From Dipteronia dyeriana (lineage: Eukaryota; Streptophyta; Magnoliopsida; Sapindales; Sapindaceae), in assembly GCA_032871835.1 (NCBI GenBank), contig CM065297.1, positions 3,536,501-3,600,500 on the forward strand: a stretch of DNA of 64,000 bases, in the 5' to 3' direction. The notes below the pieces were generated by a model. It did not search any database, had not been told where the DNA came from, and saw only the letters and a list, made by a program, of their open reading frames with translations. The position numbers and the translations under genes were made by a program. Of the stretch, positions 1 to 10,989 are shown piece after piece. Numbering within the stretch: the first letter of the stretch is position 1; every line of letters starts with the position of its first letter.

Positions 1-578
1 CGAGACTTATTATTTTATGTCTCATGACTTACTGATGTAATAGCCAACATAGTAAATGCACAAGGTGACAGTTACGAAAGGTCAGCGTCAATGTGTTATA
101 TACAAAAAGAACCCACAAGTGAGAATACAGAGAATGTCCAGTTCATATTTTCAAAAAAGATTAATTTTGCTGGCTTAATCTAAATTCATGTAAGAGTAAT
201 TTTGCTGGCTTCTTCATGTAAGAGTAATCTAAAGTCATTTCTAATATAAGATAAAAGATTTTGCTCCTCCTAAACCCATCCAAGTCTCTGCAATGCTATT
301 ATACCTCTACACTGGCTGTTTTATAATTTGATTACTTGAAACTGATTCTTAAAATGAACTCTAGCAACCAAAAAATGTTAATATTCACTTTCAGCAACCA
401 ATCTATAGTATTTTATAGTATATTTATCGATGAATGAATCTAGCTACATGAATTTACAAGTAAACGAGACTTTCTCAAAAGATTAAATATCAAATACGAC
501 GATGGTGATATCATCTAACTTTGTGTAATGCCTTGATATAATCCATTGACATATATGGTTAACATGAAAGAACGTACC
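1..578. other. 3' flank of the PPR gene, no gene seen
   Basis: AT-rich sequence downstream of the minus-strand PPR gene. It probably contains that gene's 3' UTR. I see no coding region, RNA gene or repeat boundary here. The first bases resemble the cgagactta words that recur inside the MULE-like element around 3.4 kb, but the match is too short to call an element. Confidence 0.5.
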
Positions 579-2246
579 TTAACTACTTGCAGCTCTAGAC
601 ACTGGTTTTCTTGAATTCGGTTTAGATTGTGAGTTAAATAAGAAGTGCATGAGAGCTTTCTCATCTGCTTCTACTAGGCTATGACCTGGCTCTTTCCTTA
701 CCCCACTGTCATCCATCAACTTCCTCACATTCTTAGCACCATCCCACTCGCCTCGTGAAGCATATATGTTGGAAAGCAGCACATAGTCTCCACTCTCGTC
801 CTTTCTCATTTCGAGTAGTCTCTCATTTGCATGCCTTCCCAACTCAACATTTCCATGAATTCTACAAGCTCCGAGCAGAGTCCTCCAGATAATAGCATTG
901 GGTTCAATCTTCATCCTGTCAATGAACTCAAACGCTTCATTCAATAGCCCAGCACGACCTAGCAAGTCCACCATACACCCGTAGTGCCTTATATTTGGCT
1001 CAATTTTATACCTATTTTTCATAAGCTTAAAATATCTCTGCCCCTCTTCCACTTCTCCAGCATGACTACAAGCAACTAAAACACCAACAAATGTGATCTC
1101 ATTTGGCCTTACTTTTAACCTCTGCATTTCACTGAACAATGCATTCGACTCCTCAGCATGGCCATGGAAGGCCAGCCCTCCAATCACTGAATTCCATGTC
1201 GAAACATCTTTCTCCCTCATTTCACGAAACACTTCCATTGCTGTCTCAATGCTTCCACACTTAGCATACATGTCTATAAGCGCATTTCCAAGCAAAACAT
1301 TCATCTCTCCATAGCTCATCTCCAGAATTGCAGAGTGTACCTTCTCTCCCACTTCTAAAGCCCTCAAGTCTGTGCATGCTGACAACAAACTCAACATTGT
1401 CACCGCATCAGGTCGCTCCCCTACACTCCTCATCTCCTCAAACATCTCTAATGCACGCTCATTTAATCCACAACACACATACCCGGCAATCATAGCATTC
1501 CAAGTCACAACATCTCTTTTAGGCACCTCATTAAAAAGCTCCCTCGCTTTCTCCATTTCTCCCTGTTTCACATACCCAGTAATCATCACATTCCAAGAAA
1601 CCAAATCCCTAACCGGCATTTCATCGAAAAGATTTCTTGCCACACTCAACTCTCCTCTTCTTGCATAACCTGCAGTCAAAGCAGACCAAGCGACAACATC
1701 CCTTTTCGCAGGATCATCAAACAACACCCTCGCAATGTTCAAATCTCCACAATTGGCATGAAAATAAATAAGGGTATTCCTCGCAAATTTATTAACCTCG
1801 AACCCATGTTTAACTACCTTTCCATGCACACAAAACCCCATGTTTCTATAAAGAACCTTAGTACACGCTTTGAGTACAAACGAAAACGTGAAATTATCAG
1901 GCTTTACACGACCTTTATCCATCTGGGTATATAACGAAATTGCGTTTAAAGGGGTTTGGCTCTGAGCTGAGCCTCTAATCATGGTGTTATACATGAAAGT
2001 GTCTGGTTCAGTAATTTCAGCGAAAACTTGGTGGGCATAGCTGATTGTGCCTGGAACAACCATAGCACTGCAGAAAATGAGCTCTCTTAGAGCCGGAGGA
2101 CTCGAATTGAAGCCGTTTACGACCATACAAGCATGAATTTGTTTTAAAGATCGGATATTTGTGCATTTTTGCCATAGAGTTGAGCTTTGTTGGCGGTTTG
2201 TTCTCTTTCTTATCATCACGAGTAGTTTGTTGCTATTTTTCTTCAC
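579..2246 (-). CDS. Pentatricopeptide repeat protein, PLS class, E-type (At5g15300-like)
   Basis: An uninterrupted, intronless 555-residue frame. Organelle-targeted PPR proteins bind specific RNA sites and act in editing, splicing or stability. From about residue 80 to 430 it shows tandem PPR motifs of the P, L and S kinds (for example NTMIRGSAQSQTPLNAISLY, VTWNAMIAGYVCCGLNERAL and ALIDMYAKCGSIETAMEVF). These are followed by E/E+ type sequence (IWRTLLGACRIHGNVELG, DYVLLSNIYASRGEWDGAKN). There is no C-terminal DYW deaminase block, so it is E-type. Residues 21-45 (LWQKCTNIRSLKQIHACMVV) and the whole layout match my recollection of Arabidopsis At5g15300, which is of similar length (about 550 residues). 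The first Met is used here, but the second at residue 11 (genomic 2216) begins with MIRKR, as the Arabidopsis protein does, and may be the true start. The basic N-terminus fits organelle import. No lesions are visible. The precise RNA target cannot be inferred. Confidence 0.93.
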   Translation of the reverse strand: MKKNSNKLLVMIRKRTNRQQSSTLWQKCTNIRSLKQIHACMVVNGFNSSPPALRELIFCSAMVVPGTISYAHQVFAEITEPDTFMYNTMIRGSAQSQTPLNAISLYTQMDKGRVKPDNFTFSFVLKACTKVLYRNMGFCVHGKVVKHGFEVNKFARNTLIYFHANCGDLNIARVLFDDPAKRDVVAWSALTAGYARRGELSVARNLFDEMPVRDLVSWNVMITGYVKQGEMEKARELFNEVPKRDVVTWNAMIAGYVCCGLNERALEMFEEMRSVGERPDAVTMLSLLSACTDLRALEVGEKVHSAILEMSYGEMNVLLGNALIDMYAKCGSIETAMEVFREMREKDVSTWNSVIGGLAFHGHAEESNALFSEMQRLKVRPNEITFVGVLVACSHAGEVEEGQRYFKLMKNRYKIEPNIRHYGCMVDLLGRAGLLNEAFEFIDRMKIEPNAIIWRTLLGACRIHGNVELGRHANERLLEMRKDESGDYVLLSNIYASRGEWDGAKNVRKLMDDSGVRKEPGHSLVEADEKALMHFLFNSQSKPNSRKPVSRAASS

Positions 2247-2620
2247 TCATGCATGTGTTTAGTGTGTATATATGTTTTCGGGCCAAGTCAATCAAGGCCC
2301 AACTAAGATAATATATCAAACCCATCAAATACTCCAATTGGGCACACGATATAAAGGTTTCTTGTACAAAAAAAACTTGCAATAGTGCTACAACTTCAAG
2401 ATAAATGTCGGTCAACCCATCTTACATTTCCGTGTGGTAGAATTTTCTCCTCGATGTAACGTGAGCAAATACCTGGACCATGTATTTATAAAGTAAAAAA
2501 TAAAGTACCTTTGTATTTCTTTAAACACACATATTTATAAAGTAGTTTTGTATTTCTTTAAACGTACATAATTATAAGAGATATTACCAACTAAATTAAC
2601 TAGAATATACTCGCATTTGA
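2247..2620. other. 5' flank of the PPR gene
   Basis: Presumed promoter and leader region of the minus-strand PPR gene. It is AT-rich with no clear TATA element that can be assigned with confidence. Short direct repeats occur around 2480-2570 (two copies of a tttataaagta / ttctttaaac word pair). No coding sequence is seen. Confidence 0.4.
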
Positions 2621-2626
2621 AGTATA

Positions 2627-2735
2627 TGCCGTAGCTCAGTTGGGAGATGGACGAACTTTGAGCTTAGGTAAATAACTCCTAAATCGGCGATCCGAATTCT
2701 ATATGACAAAACTTTAAAAATAAAAATATCCGTTC
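2627..2735 (+). repeat. tRNA-derived SINE relic
   Basis: Positions 2632-2643 (tagctcagttgg) match the RNA polymerase III A box of tRNAs. About 45 bp later, 2688-2699 (gcgatccgaatt) is a decayed B box. The sequence between does not fold into an anticodon arm and there is no matching acceptor stem, so it is not a working tRNA gene. A related copy with the shared core aaataactcctaa lies at 54292-54390, showing that this is a dispersed repeat. Both run into an A-rich tail. Most likely a tRNA-derived SINE. Confidence 0.6.
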
Positions 2736-3354
2736 TAAGAAGGTAGGTAGATAGATAATCTCTATGAGGAAATAGGGGTATATAGCACTTTTTCAATTTT
2801 GATTTGTGTAACTAACACCATTTTAATAACTCATGTTTTATTAGCAGCAAAGTAAGTGATGAGATCAAAATACCCTACTTGTTTTTATCTTCTTCTTTTT
2901 TACTTTCTCTTTCTTCCCATTCTCTTAGACTACCTCTCTCTCTCCCACCCACCCACCCACCCACCCTCTATCCCCCTCTCTCTCTCCATCAATCGTCTAA
3001 TGAACGAACACTTCGACGGAGTTGGGTTGACAGGAGTTCTCGACCACAGAACATTAGCGATTGAAGGCAATATTTCTGAAAAAAAAAGTTTTTTGATGTT
3101 TTATTTCAAATTTGATTTTGTTGATTATGAGATATTAATTTCGTTTTGGTTGATTTTGAGTTTTCAATTTAGTTTTTATTGTGAATTTGTTGATTTTGAT
3201 GTGGATGGTGAGTTTGTTGAATCTAAATGGGGGTTTGTTTGAATCTTGAATTCGTGGGTTTGAGTTTGGGTTTGTAGAATCGGAGAAGATGAACAATAAC
3301 TGATGTGGAGGTTTTTTTTTTTAAAAAAATCGATACATATTTGTTCCAATTCGA

Positions 3355-3545
3355 TACTTATTTATGATTACCCGGGACTTACTACACTTATTCGAGACTT
3401 AATTTATGAATACCTGAGACTTATTACTCATATTCGAGACTTAATTTATGAATACGTATTTGCTCCATTTCGAGACTTATTTATGAAAACCCGAGACTTA
3501 TTCATTCGTTTTCGAGACTTATTCATACTTTTTCCAGACTAAATT
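3355..3545. repeat. Degenerate tandem repeat inside MULE-like element A
   Basis: Six or more degenerate copies of a unit around 25-30 bp built on the words cgagacttattta and ccgagacttatt. The long open frame across it is a by-product of the repeat and is not a gene. Comparable but different arrays sit at the same relative place in the related elements at 7016-7345 and 18290-18490. Confidence 0.65.
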
Positions 3546-3891
3546 CATTTTACGTCTTCTTATTCATCGTGATGGAGGTCTGTTCGACCTCCATCAATGG
3601 TGAAAGGGACGAGTCGACGACGGTGCCCATCAACTTCGAAGATAGTCGGATCTGAAAGATCGGACGATGCCGAGTTCGTTGGTGCCATCGGTTTCATCAT
3701 ATTCACAATGGATCGTCATAGATCTGACGATGAAGGATCGACGACGGTTCGGGTTCGGGTTCGGGTTTGGCTTCATTTCTCTCTCCACACAGCTCGAAAC
3801 TGAAAATAAACACTATAGTTACAACGATTAGCATTGAACGAACGTTTTTCCAATGATTTTGTCCGTCAACTCACCGGTCAGCAGTGACAAC

Positions 3892-4310
3892 TAATGGTGT
3901 CCACGGTTTGGTTCCGGTTCGGTTTCGGTTACGAACGACCGGTTTCAGTTCCTTGGAAAGGCCGAATCGTAACCGGAATAGGGCGGTTTTGGTTACAGCG
4001 GTTTTTTGGTTACGGTTTGGTTTCGGTTTCGGTTTGTGAAACCAAACGGCTCGGTTCGGCGGTTTGCGGTTTGGTCCAATTTTTTTCATATATATTGCCA
4101 CGTGTCAGCAACTGATTCGTTGTTGCATATTTTTTTTTTATCGAAACCAACGGTTTTTGGATGGTTTTTCAGAAATTCTAACCGTAACTGAACCGTCGGG
4201 AATCGGTTTCTAACCGGTTTTGTAACCTGCGGTTTCGGTTACGGTTACAGTTTTGAGAGGGCGGTTTCGGTTCGGTTTCGAACATTTTAACCGAACCGTG
4301 GACACCTCTA
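3892..4310. mobile_element. hAT-type MITE, copy 1 (GGTTCGGTT-rich)
   Basis: A 419-bp element flanked by a perfect 8-bp direct repeat GTGACAAC (3884-3891 and 4311-4318), the target-site length of hAT transposons. The termini are inverted: TAATGGTGTCCACGGTT on the left and, read from the right, TAGAGGTGTCCACGGTT. The interior is packed with variants of GGTTTCGGTT / AACCGAACC on both strands and encodes nothing. It is inserted within MULE-like element A, so it is younger than that element. Two related copies are at 20268-20708 and 40812-41225. Confidence 0.88.
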
Positions 4311-4513
4311 GTGACAACTCCATTGATATAGCTCAGAGCTCCATCAATAGTGGTTTTTGAATTAAAAAAGAAAATGACTGATATTAGAAAAGATAGATGA
4401 ATAAGGGTATTTTTGTCCAAATCCCATCTTTAGTGCTATTTAAACTAGAGTTATTAAAGTGGTGCTAATTGCATAAATCTACTCCGAAAAAGTGCTATAT
4501 ATCTTTTCGAACC

Positions 4514-6104
4514 TATTGTCTATATATATGTAGGTTATCTCACTAATTTTCTTACACTCACACTTAAGCTCGAGAAATACAGTGATGATTGATAACATTT
4601 TTGGAAACAATACTAGTTTTTCAACATTGTCTCTCTTCTTAAAACATGATATTATATAGACCCCACAACAAATAAATAATTTAATCTTCATAGACTCATG
4701 ATTAAGTCTAAAAAATTCCAATTAAAAAAGAATAAAAAAACCCTAATTGAAGTGTCCACATCAATAATTAATTATTTAAGCTATGTAATCAACTCTGTAG
4801 ATGCTACATAGAATGCTAATCGCACAATCTTGATTTTCTAGCTAGTCAATTAATCAAACACAACCATGCCATTCACATTAGTTATTAAAATAAATCAATT
4901 GGAAGATTATTAAAAGAAAATTAGGAATTGTTAGGACTAGTAGTTGTTATAAAAATAACCAACCAAAATCTACCACCTCTATACAATTCTCTCACATCCT
5001 ACTCTAGTTGGTTACAACTCCCACCTTAGGTGTTTCCAATCCTTCAATTAATTTATTTAATCACATCCTAGAAGATTATAATTAGTAATAATTTAATAAA
5101 CTCAGCAGCCACAAACAAATAAACTAATATCATAAAGATAATTATAAATATTATCCTTTCAACTATCTACATCTCCCTATAAGTGTTTCCATTGAATTCA
5201 GTAAATGTAACCCATATTTTAACATATTCTTGATTATATCTTGATTTTATCTTACTTTCATTCCTTTTTTTTTTTAATAATCATTTGAAAGGTACTGTTC
5301 TTTACAGTTCCATGTCAATATTGTATTAATCATCAATTATTGTAATTTGTCAAACAGACTAATAAAGTTAAAAACTTTCAAGTTATTTTAGTGATACATC
5401 TTAATTAGAAGGACTTAAGTCCATAAAGTACTTTGAACTTATTTCCAAACGGTGATTAATGTTGTAATTGATGAGATATTTTGAATCACCTAATCCTTAA
5501 GAAAATGTTAATCTAGATATATAATTTTTTTGTTTTATTTATCATATGCGGTGGCAATAATTCGAGTTTGAAATATAAAATCACATAGGGCCGTAGTTAA
5601 TTTAAGTGTTTTTTTAGTATAAGTATGATACTATATTACATGTCTCTTTAAAATAAATAAATGGTTTGATTACCAAAGTTTCAAAGTTGAGTTATAATCA
5701 TATATATAATTCACGAAAACGACAAATATTGTCAAAGCTACTCTTATTAGCTTTTCAAATCGATCACATCACTAGCTTGAAAATATCTGCCGTATATATA
5801 GCTCACCATGGATTTGCATTTGCAAGGTGTCAAGATGTTGCTTGAGCTTTAAAATTGTGGTAATATTTTTTTAATTGTTTAGTTAATCATTTGTCGGCAA
5901 ATTTACTCGGGGCTTAACCTAATACTATTATGTGGAAATAAGGGTAGTTTTTGTTTTGTTTTGTTTTTAATATGACTTTTGAGAATAATGTTAATTTAAT
6001 AAATTAAGTTTAAATGTCACGTATAGATAAAAATATTGTCATACCTTTTTTTTATTACATTTTTATAATTTTTAAGTTTTTCTTCTTTCAAAAATTTCTA
6101 TCGA
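4514..6104. other. Unassigned AT-rich intergenic DNA
   Basis: No gene, RNA or clear repeat boundary is seen. The sequence is strongly AT-rich with short homopolymer runs. Open frames are short and match nothing I recognise. Confidence 0.5.
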
Positions 6105-6445
6105 TCGAGGACCAATGGAGACCGTTCATTCGACCACCATTGGAGGTCAATAAAATTGATGATTTTTTTTTTATAAAAAAAAAAAAAAATCAGTTTTGTC
6201 TATTTAGTCTCGCAAATAGTAAAAATATCCAATAAGTCTCGTAAACTATAAAATAAGTTCTAGAATATAAAATAAATTCCAAAAACACTAAAATAAGTCA
6301 AAAAAAAAAGAATAAGATTTATTTTTATGAGTATGTTTTAAGGATATTTTGGTTAGAACAATATTTTAGGTACTATTAAAATTTAAATTAGTCTTAAAAG
6401 TAAGAGAGTAAGAGTGTTAGAAATTTTTGAATAATAAAATTAATT
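6105..6445. mobile_element. MULE-like relic (partial)
   Basis: Contains the GGAGGTC-type inverted motif (6110-6150, accattggaggtc) followed by ataagtct/ataagttc words, and ends in tactattaaaatttaaattag...agagtgttagaaatttttga. This resembles the right ends of the relics at 4513 and 18640. The left terminus was not found, so this looks like a truncated member of the foldback MULE family. Confidence 0.4.
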
Positions 6446-6526
6446 AATCTCCCTTAAGATTATGTTAAAATAAGAATATTTCATCTCGATAGGTCCCGAC
6501 AAACCCTTAATTTGTTCAATATCAAA

Positions 6527-6527
<1 letters not shown>

Positions 6528-6585
<58 letters not shown>
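6528..6585. repeat. (CA)n(TA)n microsatellite
   Basis: An uninterrupted CA run of about 20 units followed by TA units, abutting the left end of the MULE-like element at 6588. The adjoining TA tract probably supplied the insertion site, since TA repeats flank the right end as well. Confidence 0.9.
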
Positions 6586-6587
6586 GT

Positions 6588-7659
6588 GGAAATTATGAGA
6601 TATGTCACCTTTTTTTATGTGTGTTGCAGTGATGTCACAACTTTAATAATTTAAGTTTAAAAGACACATATTATGGTGAACTACCCAAATTGCCTTAAAT
6701 AATCTATTTTTCAATCTCATTGTGTTTCCATTTACACTTTGAAAAAGATAAATTCTCTCTCTCCAAAAAACTTGTCTTTCTCAAGATTCTGCATAAGAAG
6801 ATAACCTATATTTGTGATCTATTTTTATATATTTCTATGTAGTTTAATAATGTATCCATTCATTATGATTTGTTATCCAGCATTTGTATGTACATGTATG
6901 AACATTTTATTTTTCAAAGGATCAAGCATTTTATTTTTGATAATAATGTTTAGTTAAATCGAGCATATTTGTAGCCAAAACGAGTTTTTTTTTAATATGA
7001 TCGAGCTTATATTCGAAAGAATCGAGCATTTGTCAAAGGATCAAGAAAATTTCAACGGACCAAGAATATTTTTTAAAGGATCGAGAAAAAATTTCAAAGG
7101 ATCGAGATTTTTTTCAAAGGATCGAATCGAGAATATTTTTCAAAGGATCGAGATTTTTTTTCAAAGGATCGAGAATATTTTTCAAAGGATCGAGAATATT
7201 TTTCAAAGGATCGAGATTTTTTTCAAAGGATCGAGAATATTTTTTAAAGGATCGAGAATTTTTGTCAAATGATCGAGATTTTTTTCAAAGGATCGATAAT
7301 ATTTTTCAAATGATCGAGATTTTTTGTCAAATGATCGAGAATATTTTTTTTAAAGTACTGAACAGAAAAAAAAAAAGCTCTGGGGGCGCTGACTCCTACC
7401 CCCCCCCCCCCAGGAGCTGACCGGGCGACCACCGCGAGCTCGACCCCCGATGCGTCTGCATAGCGCCTGAGTTTCAACGAAACTTTCTCTCTATTTCATA
7501 ACTCTCACTGTTAAAAAATGAATGAAAGACTATGATAGAACAACTATTGATGACATTTTTGTCCGTTCACCATAATAAGTGTCTTTTAAACATAAGTTAT
7601 TAAAACAGTGACAGTGTTGAAACGTCACCTCTAAAAAGTGTTATTTATTTTTTGAACCC
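6588..7659. mobile_element. Non-autonomous MULE-like foldback element B
   Basis: The left end (6600-6700: taataatttaagtttaaaagacacatattatggtgaac as separate words) is repeated inverted at the right end (7560-7655). The inverted repeats are about 100 bp. TA repeats flank both sides, which hides the target duplication. No transposase is present. The interior carries a caaaggatcgag minisatellite (7016-7345) and a GC-rich block with a run of C (7379-7475). That GC-rich block recurs in opposite orientation in the neighbouring element C (8760-8886). Confidence 0.75.
7016..7345. repeat. Minisatellite inside element B (caaaggatcgagaatatttt unit)
   Basis: About fifteen degenerate copies of a 20-27 bp unit built on tttcaaaggatcgaga. 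The apparent 91-residue reading frame with repeated FQRIE / FKGSR is produced by the repeat and is not a gene. Confidence 0.85.
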
Positions 7660-8360
7660 TATATATATATAAAAGAGTGCCAACCAGTGCGATGAACAGG
7701 TTTGTTAAAAAAATCGCACGGGTTTGTAAATTTTATTTATTGAACAATATATATATATATAGAAGCATCGGGAAGGAATAATGTAATTTTATAATATATG
7801 ATATGATAACTAATATGTAATTGAACGTTAAATAGGGACGCTAGACATCTTTTGTCTCTTTCATGTTGTCTCCTTTTCCTTTCTCTTTTTGTCCTCTTGT
7901 TTTTTTTTTTCCTCTCTACATTTCTTCTGGTAGGCCTGCAAATAAATAGGTAAATAGGTGGATATAAACAAGGACCGCAAATAAAGAGGTAAATAGGTAG
8001 AGCGTGGTTCTTTGGTAAGGACGGTCCTAATATAAGAGGTAAAGACGTCTAACCACAGTCACACATTATGTATGAGTGCGAGTATTTATTAATGTGGAAC
8101 TGTGGACCCACTGTGAATGTGTAGTTGTCGTTGAAGGTCCTGTTATAATAAATCTCTAACAGTCTTGATAGGAGAATTATTCAATAGGTTAATATACAGC
8201 CATTTTTTCTTCATTACGCACTGATATAACATTGCATGTGGTTATAGATTATAGATAAGCACTGACAAGTACTGTATGCAGACGGAGTCAAAGCAATTGA
8301 ATCTGATGATCTACATATAAGACAATGATATATATTTATCGGTGTGCACTAGGAGAAAAG

Positions 8361-8365
<5 letters not shown>

Positions 8366-8404
<39 letters not shown>

Positions 8405-8424
8405 GTATATATATATATATATTA
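8366..8424. repeat. (TA)n microsatellite
   Basis: A long run of TA dinucleotides with two short interruptions. No other feature was recognised between 7660 and 8492, which is AT-rich and unassigned. Confidence 0.9.
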
Positions 8425-8492
8425 TACTACTCCTAATAACAAACACGATTCAAAAAAAAAAATCCAAATCAGTTAAAAGATATTATGACAAT

Positions 8493-9441
8493 AGTAGAAA
8501 TTGTGAGGATTGTCACTTGTTTTTCTTGTGTTGTGATGATGTCACCAGTTTAATAACTTATGTTTAAAATACACCTATTATGGTGAACTGCCCAAAATGC
8601 CCTTAAAAGTTGTCTTTGTACTTCAATCAGCTCTTACTTCGAAATTTTTAAAGATTTTATTCTTTCATCTTCTTCATAGAGGTCTGTTTAACGGACTTTC
8701 AATGGAGGTCAAACATCATAACATTATCAATGCATCTTCATTGGATAATTAGTTTAGTGGGGTTACGCAGACGCATTCGGGGGTCGAGCTCCCCGCCGAG
8801 CTCGTGGTGGTTGAGCTGCCCGGTCAGCTCCTGGGGGGGAGAGGGGGCAGCTCCCCCAGAGTTTTTTTTCTGGTCAGTACTTACAAGACTGGAAATGTAA
8901 TTACAAAAGCTCGGAGCTTTTATAAAAGCTCAAAGCGAGCTTTTATCTTAAAGCTCCGTACTTTTGTATAAAAGCTCGATCCGAGCTTTAAGATCCGAGC
9001 TTTTGTATATTCGGATCGAGCTTATATAAAAGTTTGGATCGAGTTTTATATAAAAGTTTTGAGCTTTTGTACAAAAGCTCTGAGCTTATAAAAGCTCGAT
9101 CCCAGCTTTTATAAAAGCTTCGTGATTTTATACAAAAGCTCAAAGCTTCTGTATAAAAACTCGATTACATGTCAAAATCTTAAAAAATAAAAACTCGAAT
9201 GCAAATAAAAGCACGATTTCATCTTCCTCAACAACTTTCAACAAATACAAAACCTTGAATGCAAGTACAAGCTCGATTTCACTTTTTGTCTCTTACTTTT
9301 TGTCTCTTTCCTTACAATGACAGTGATGACATGAGTATTTTCGTCTCCACACTTTAAATTGTGTCTTTTAAACATGATTTATTAATGTGGTGATATTTCC
9401 ACAAAATCCCCCTTAAAAGGTGCCAGTAATTTTTCATACCC
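8493..9441. mobile_element. Non-autonomous MULE-like foldback element C
   Basis: A 949-bp element with a perfect 9-bp target duplication TATGACAAT (8484-8492 and 9442-9450), the hallmark length for Mutator-like elements. The left sub-terminus (gtttaataacttatgttt...attatggtgaactgccc) recurs inverted near 9360-9420 and is shared in direct orientation with element B. The interior contains a GGAGGTC-type motif (8680-8712), the GC-rich block (8760-8886) seen inverted in element B, and an array of aaaagctcgatccgagctttt-like palindromes (8895-9140). There is no coding sequence. Confidence 0.85.
8895..9140. repeat. Array of AAAGCTC/GAGCTTT palindromes
   Basis: About a dozen interspersed copies of aaagctc and its complement gagcttt, often back to back around tataaaa or gatcc. 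The stretch can fold on itself in many registers. It is internal to MULE-like element C. Confidence 0.75.
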
Positions 9442-9450
9442 TATGACAAT

Positions 9451-10051
9451 ATGACATAATAATAACCAAAAGGCAATAACTATGAAAATAATAATAATCC
9501 AAAGGCAAAAGCACACCTTTAATCCAAAAAAATATGAGACATTCAAGGAGAAAAAAAATGGGTGCTCCTCTTTAAAACAGAATAACCATTTACAATACAC
9601 CAAAAAAAAGTGAGGAACACGGAGAAATAAAAATAATAGAATTTATCAAAAGCAATATCTCATTTCGTATAACCTATTAATATTTGCTTTTGGGGTTTTG
9701 CCAAAATGGAGATGTTTTAGTTTGATTTATATACTCAAACTTGTAAACTTTTGAACTCTAATCTCATTATTAACTTTGAAATAATCAGTTAATTAGTTTA
9801 TGCATGTCTTTTTAACTTACCAAAATAAGTGAATGCATTTAGAACTTAACAACTAAATAAAATAATAATATGAATTTAATATCTTTTGAACTCACGTAAC
9901 AAATTAATTAATATGGCAGTATGATTCATATATTAAATTGGATGAATGTCAATAGAATTTTAAATATTTATTAATATTCTTATATATATTAATTGGAGGA
10001 ATGCCAGGAGAATTTTAAATATTTATTAATATTCTTAAATATATTTAATCC
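9451..10051. other. Unassigned AT-rich DNA
   Basis: No gene seen. A short sequence with the words aggagaattttaaatatttattaatattctta is duplicated in tandem around 9945-10040. Confidence 0.5.
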
Positions 10052-10060
10052 TATATTAAA

Positions 10061-10980
10061 GGGATATAATCATTTCCCCCTATAGTTTGCTATATTAGAC
10101 ACTTGACCATTCTAGTTTCAGTAATGACCATTCTCCCCATGAAAAATAAAATATTAGACAATTTACCTCATCTAGTTTCAACAACATCCATTCCCCCTGA
10201 AAACAAAAATATTAAACATATTGCTTCCTAACCGTTAGAAATCCCATTTAGTCAAGTACTTTGACCATAAAAAATCAATTAAATGACTTTATTACCTTTG
10301 AATACAAGAGTGATGCCCCTTAATGAAACCATTAATTGTTTTTAAAGAAAAAAAATCAGAAAAAAATTTAAACTAATAAAAGTATTTAAACAAATAATTG
10401 AAAATAAAAAATTAAAAAAAAAATTAATTTTAAAAAAATTAATATAAAGAATTAATGTAAAAACAAAAAAAATATTTAAAAATATTAATATAAATAATGA
10501 AATGTAAATAAAAATTCATTTAAAAAATATTAATATAAAGAATAATAAAAAAAAAAAATATAATTATAAAAAACCTAAAACAATATTAAATTTTATTTTG
10601 AAATACTGAATTTTTTGTTGCTAATTTTTTAAGTTTTTATTTGCAATTCTATTTTTTAAATAGTTTTATTAGTTTTTTTTTTCTGATTAAAAAAAACAAT
10701 TATTGGTATCATTAAGAGGCATAACTCATGTGTTCAAGGGTAATAAAGTCATTTAATTAATTTTTTGACGGTCAAAATACTTGACTAACGGAATTTCTCA
10801 AGGTCAAGGGATAAAAATGTCTAATATTTAGTTTTTAGGGGGAAGAATGATCATTACTGAAACTAGAGGGGGTAAAGTGTCTAATATTTTATTTTTCAGG
10901 GGGAGAATGACCATTACTGAAACTAGAAACGACAAAGTATCTAATATGTTAAACTACAAGGGGGAAAATAATTATATCCT
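10061..10980. mobile_element. MULE-type element with very long inverted repeats
   Basis: A 920-bp element whose two halves are inverted copies of each other for roughly 350-400 bp each. Shared words include ctagtttcagtaatgaccattctcccc, caagtactttgacc and aatgactttattacc, each present inverted on the other side. It starts GGGATATAATCATTTCCCCC and, read from the right, AGGATATAATTATTTTCCCCC. A perfect 9-bp duplication TATATTAAA flanks it (10052-10060 and 10981-10989). There is no coding sequence. A transcript would form a near full-length hairpin. Confidence 0.85.
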
Positions 10981-10989
10981 TATATTAAA

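Larger units (their letters stand above)
2768..4513. mobile_element. Non-autonomous MULE-like foldback element A
   Basis: The left end (gtatatagcactttttc..., then taataactcatgttt near 2825) recurs inverted at the right end (4440-4505, taactctagttt... and gaaaaagtgctatatat). This gives terminal inverted repeats of roughly 90 bp. The terminal architecture is that of the elements at 6588 and 8493, the second of which has a 9-bp target duplication typical of Mutator-like elements. No transposase is present. The interior holds a (CCCA)n run at 2946-2964, a cgagacttattta repeat block (3355-3545), a GGAGGTC...GACCTCC inverted motif (3573-3595), a GC-richer stretch (3590-3790) and a nested hAT MITE (3892-4310). 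No clean target duplication could be matched at the ends. Confidence 0.62.

Noticed and set aside
2627..2712. A functional tRNA gene
   Set aside because: The A box is good, but the B box is decayed, no acceptor stem or anticodon loop closes, and a related dispersed copy exists at 54292.
6997..7272. A repetitive protein of 91 residues (FQRIE/FKGSR repeats)
   Set aside because: The frame is an accident of a 20-27 bp minisatellite inside a transposable element.
8325..8567. Small Tyr-Ile-rich protein
   Set aside because: Produced by a TA microsatellite.
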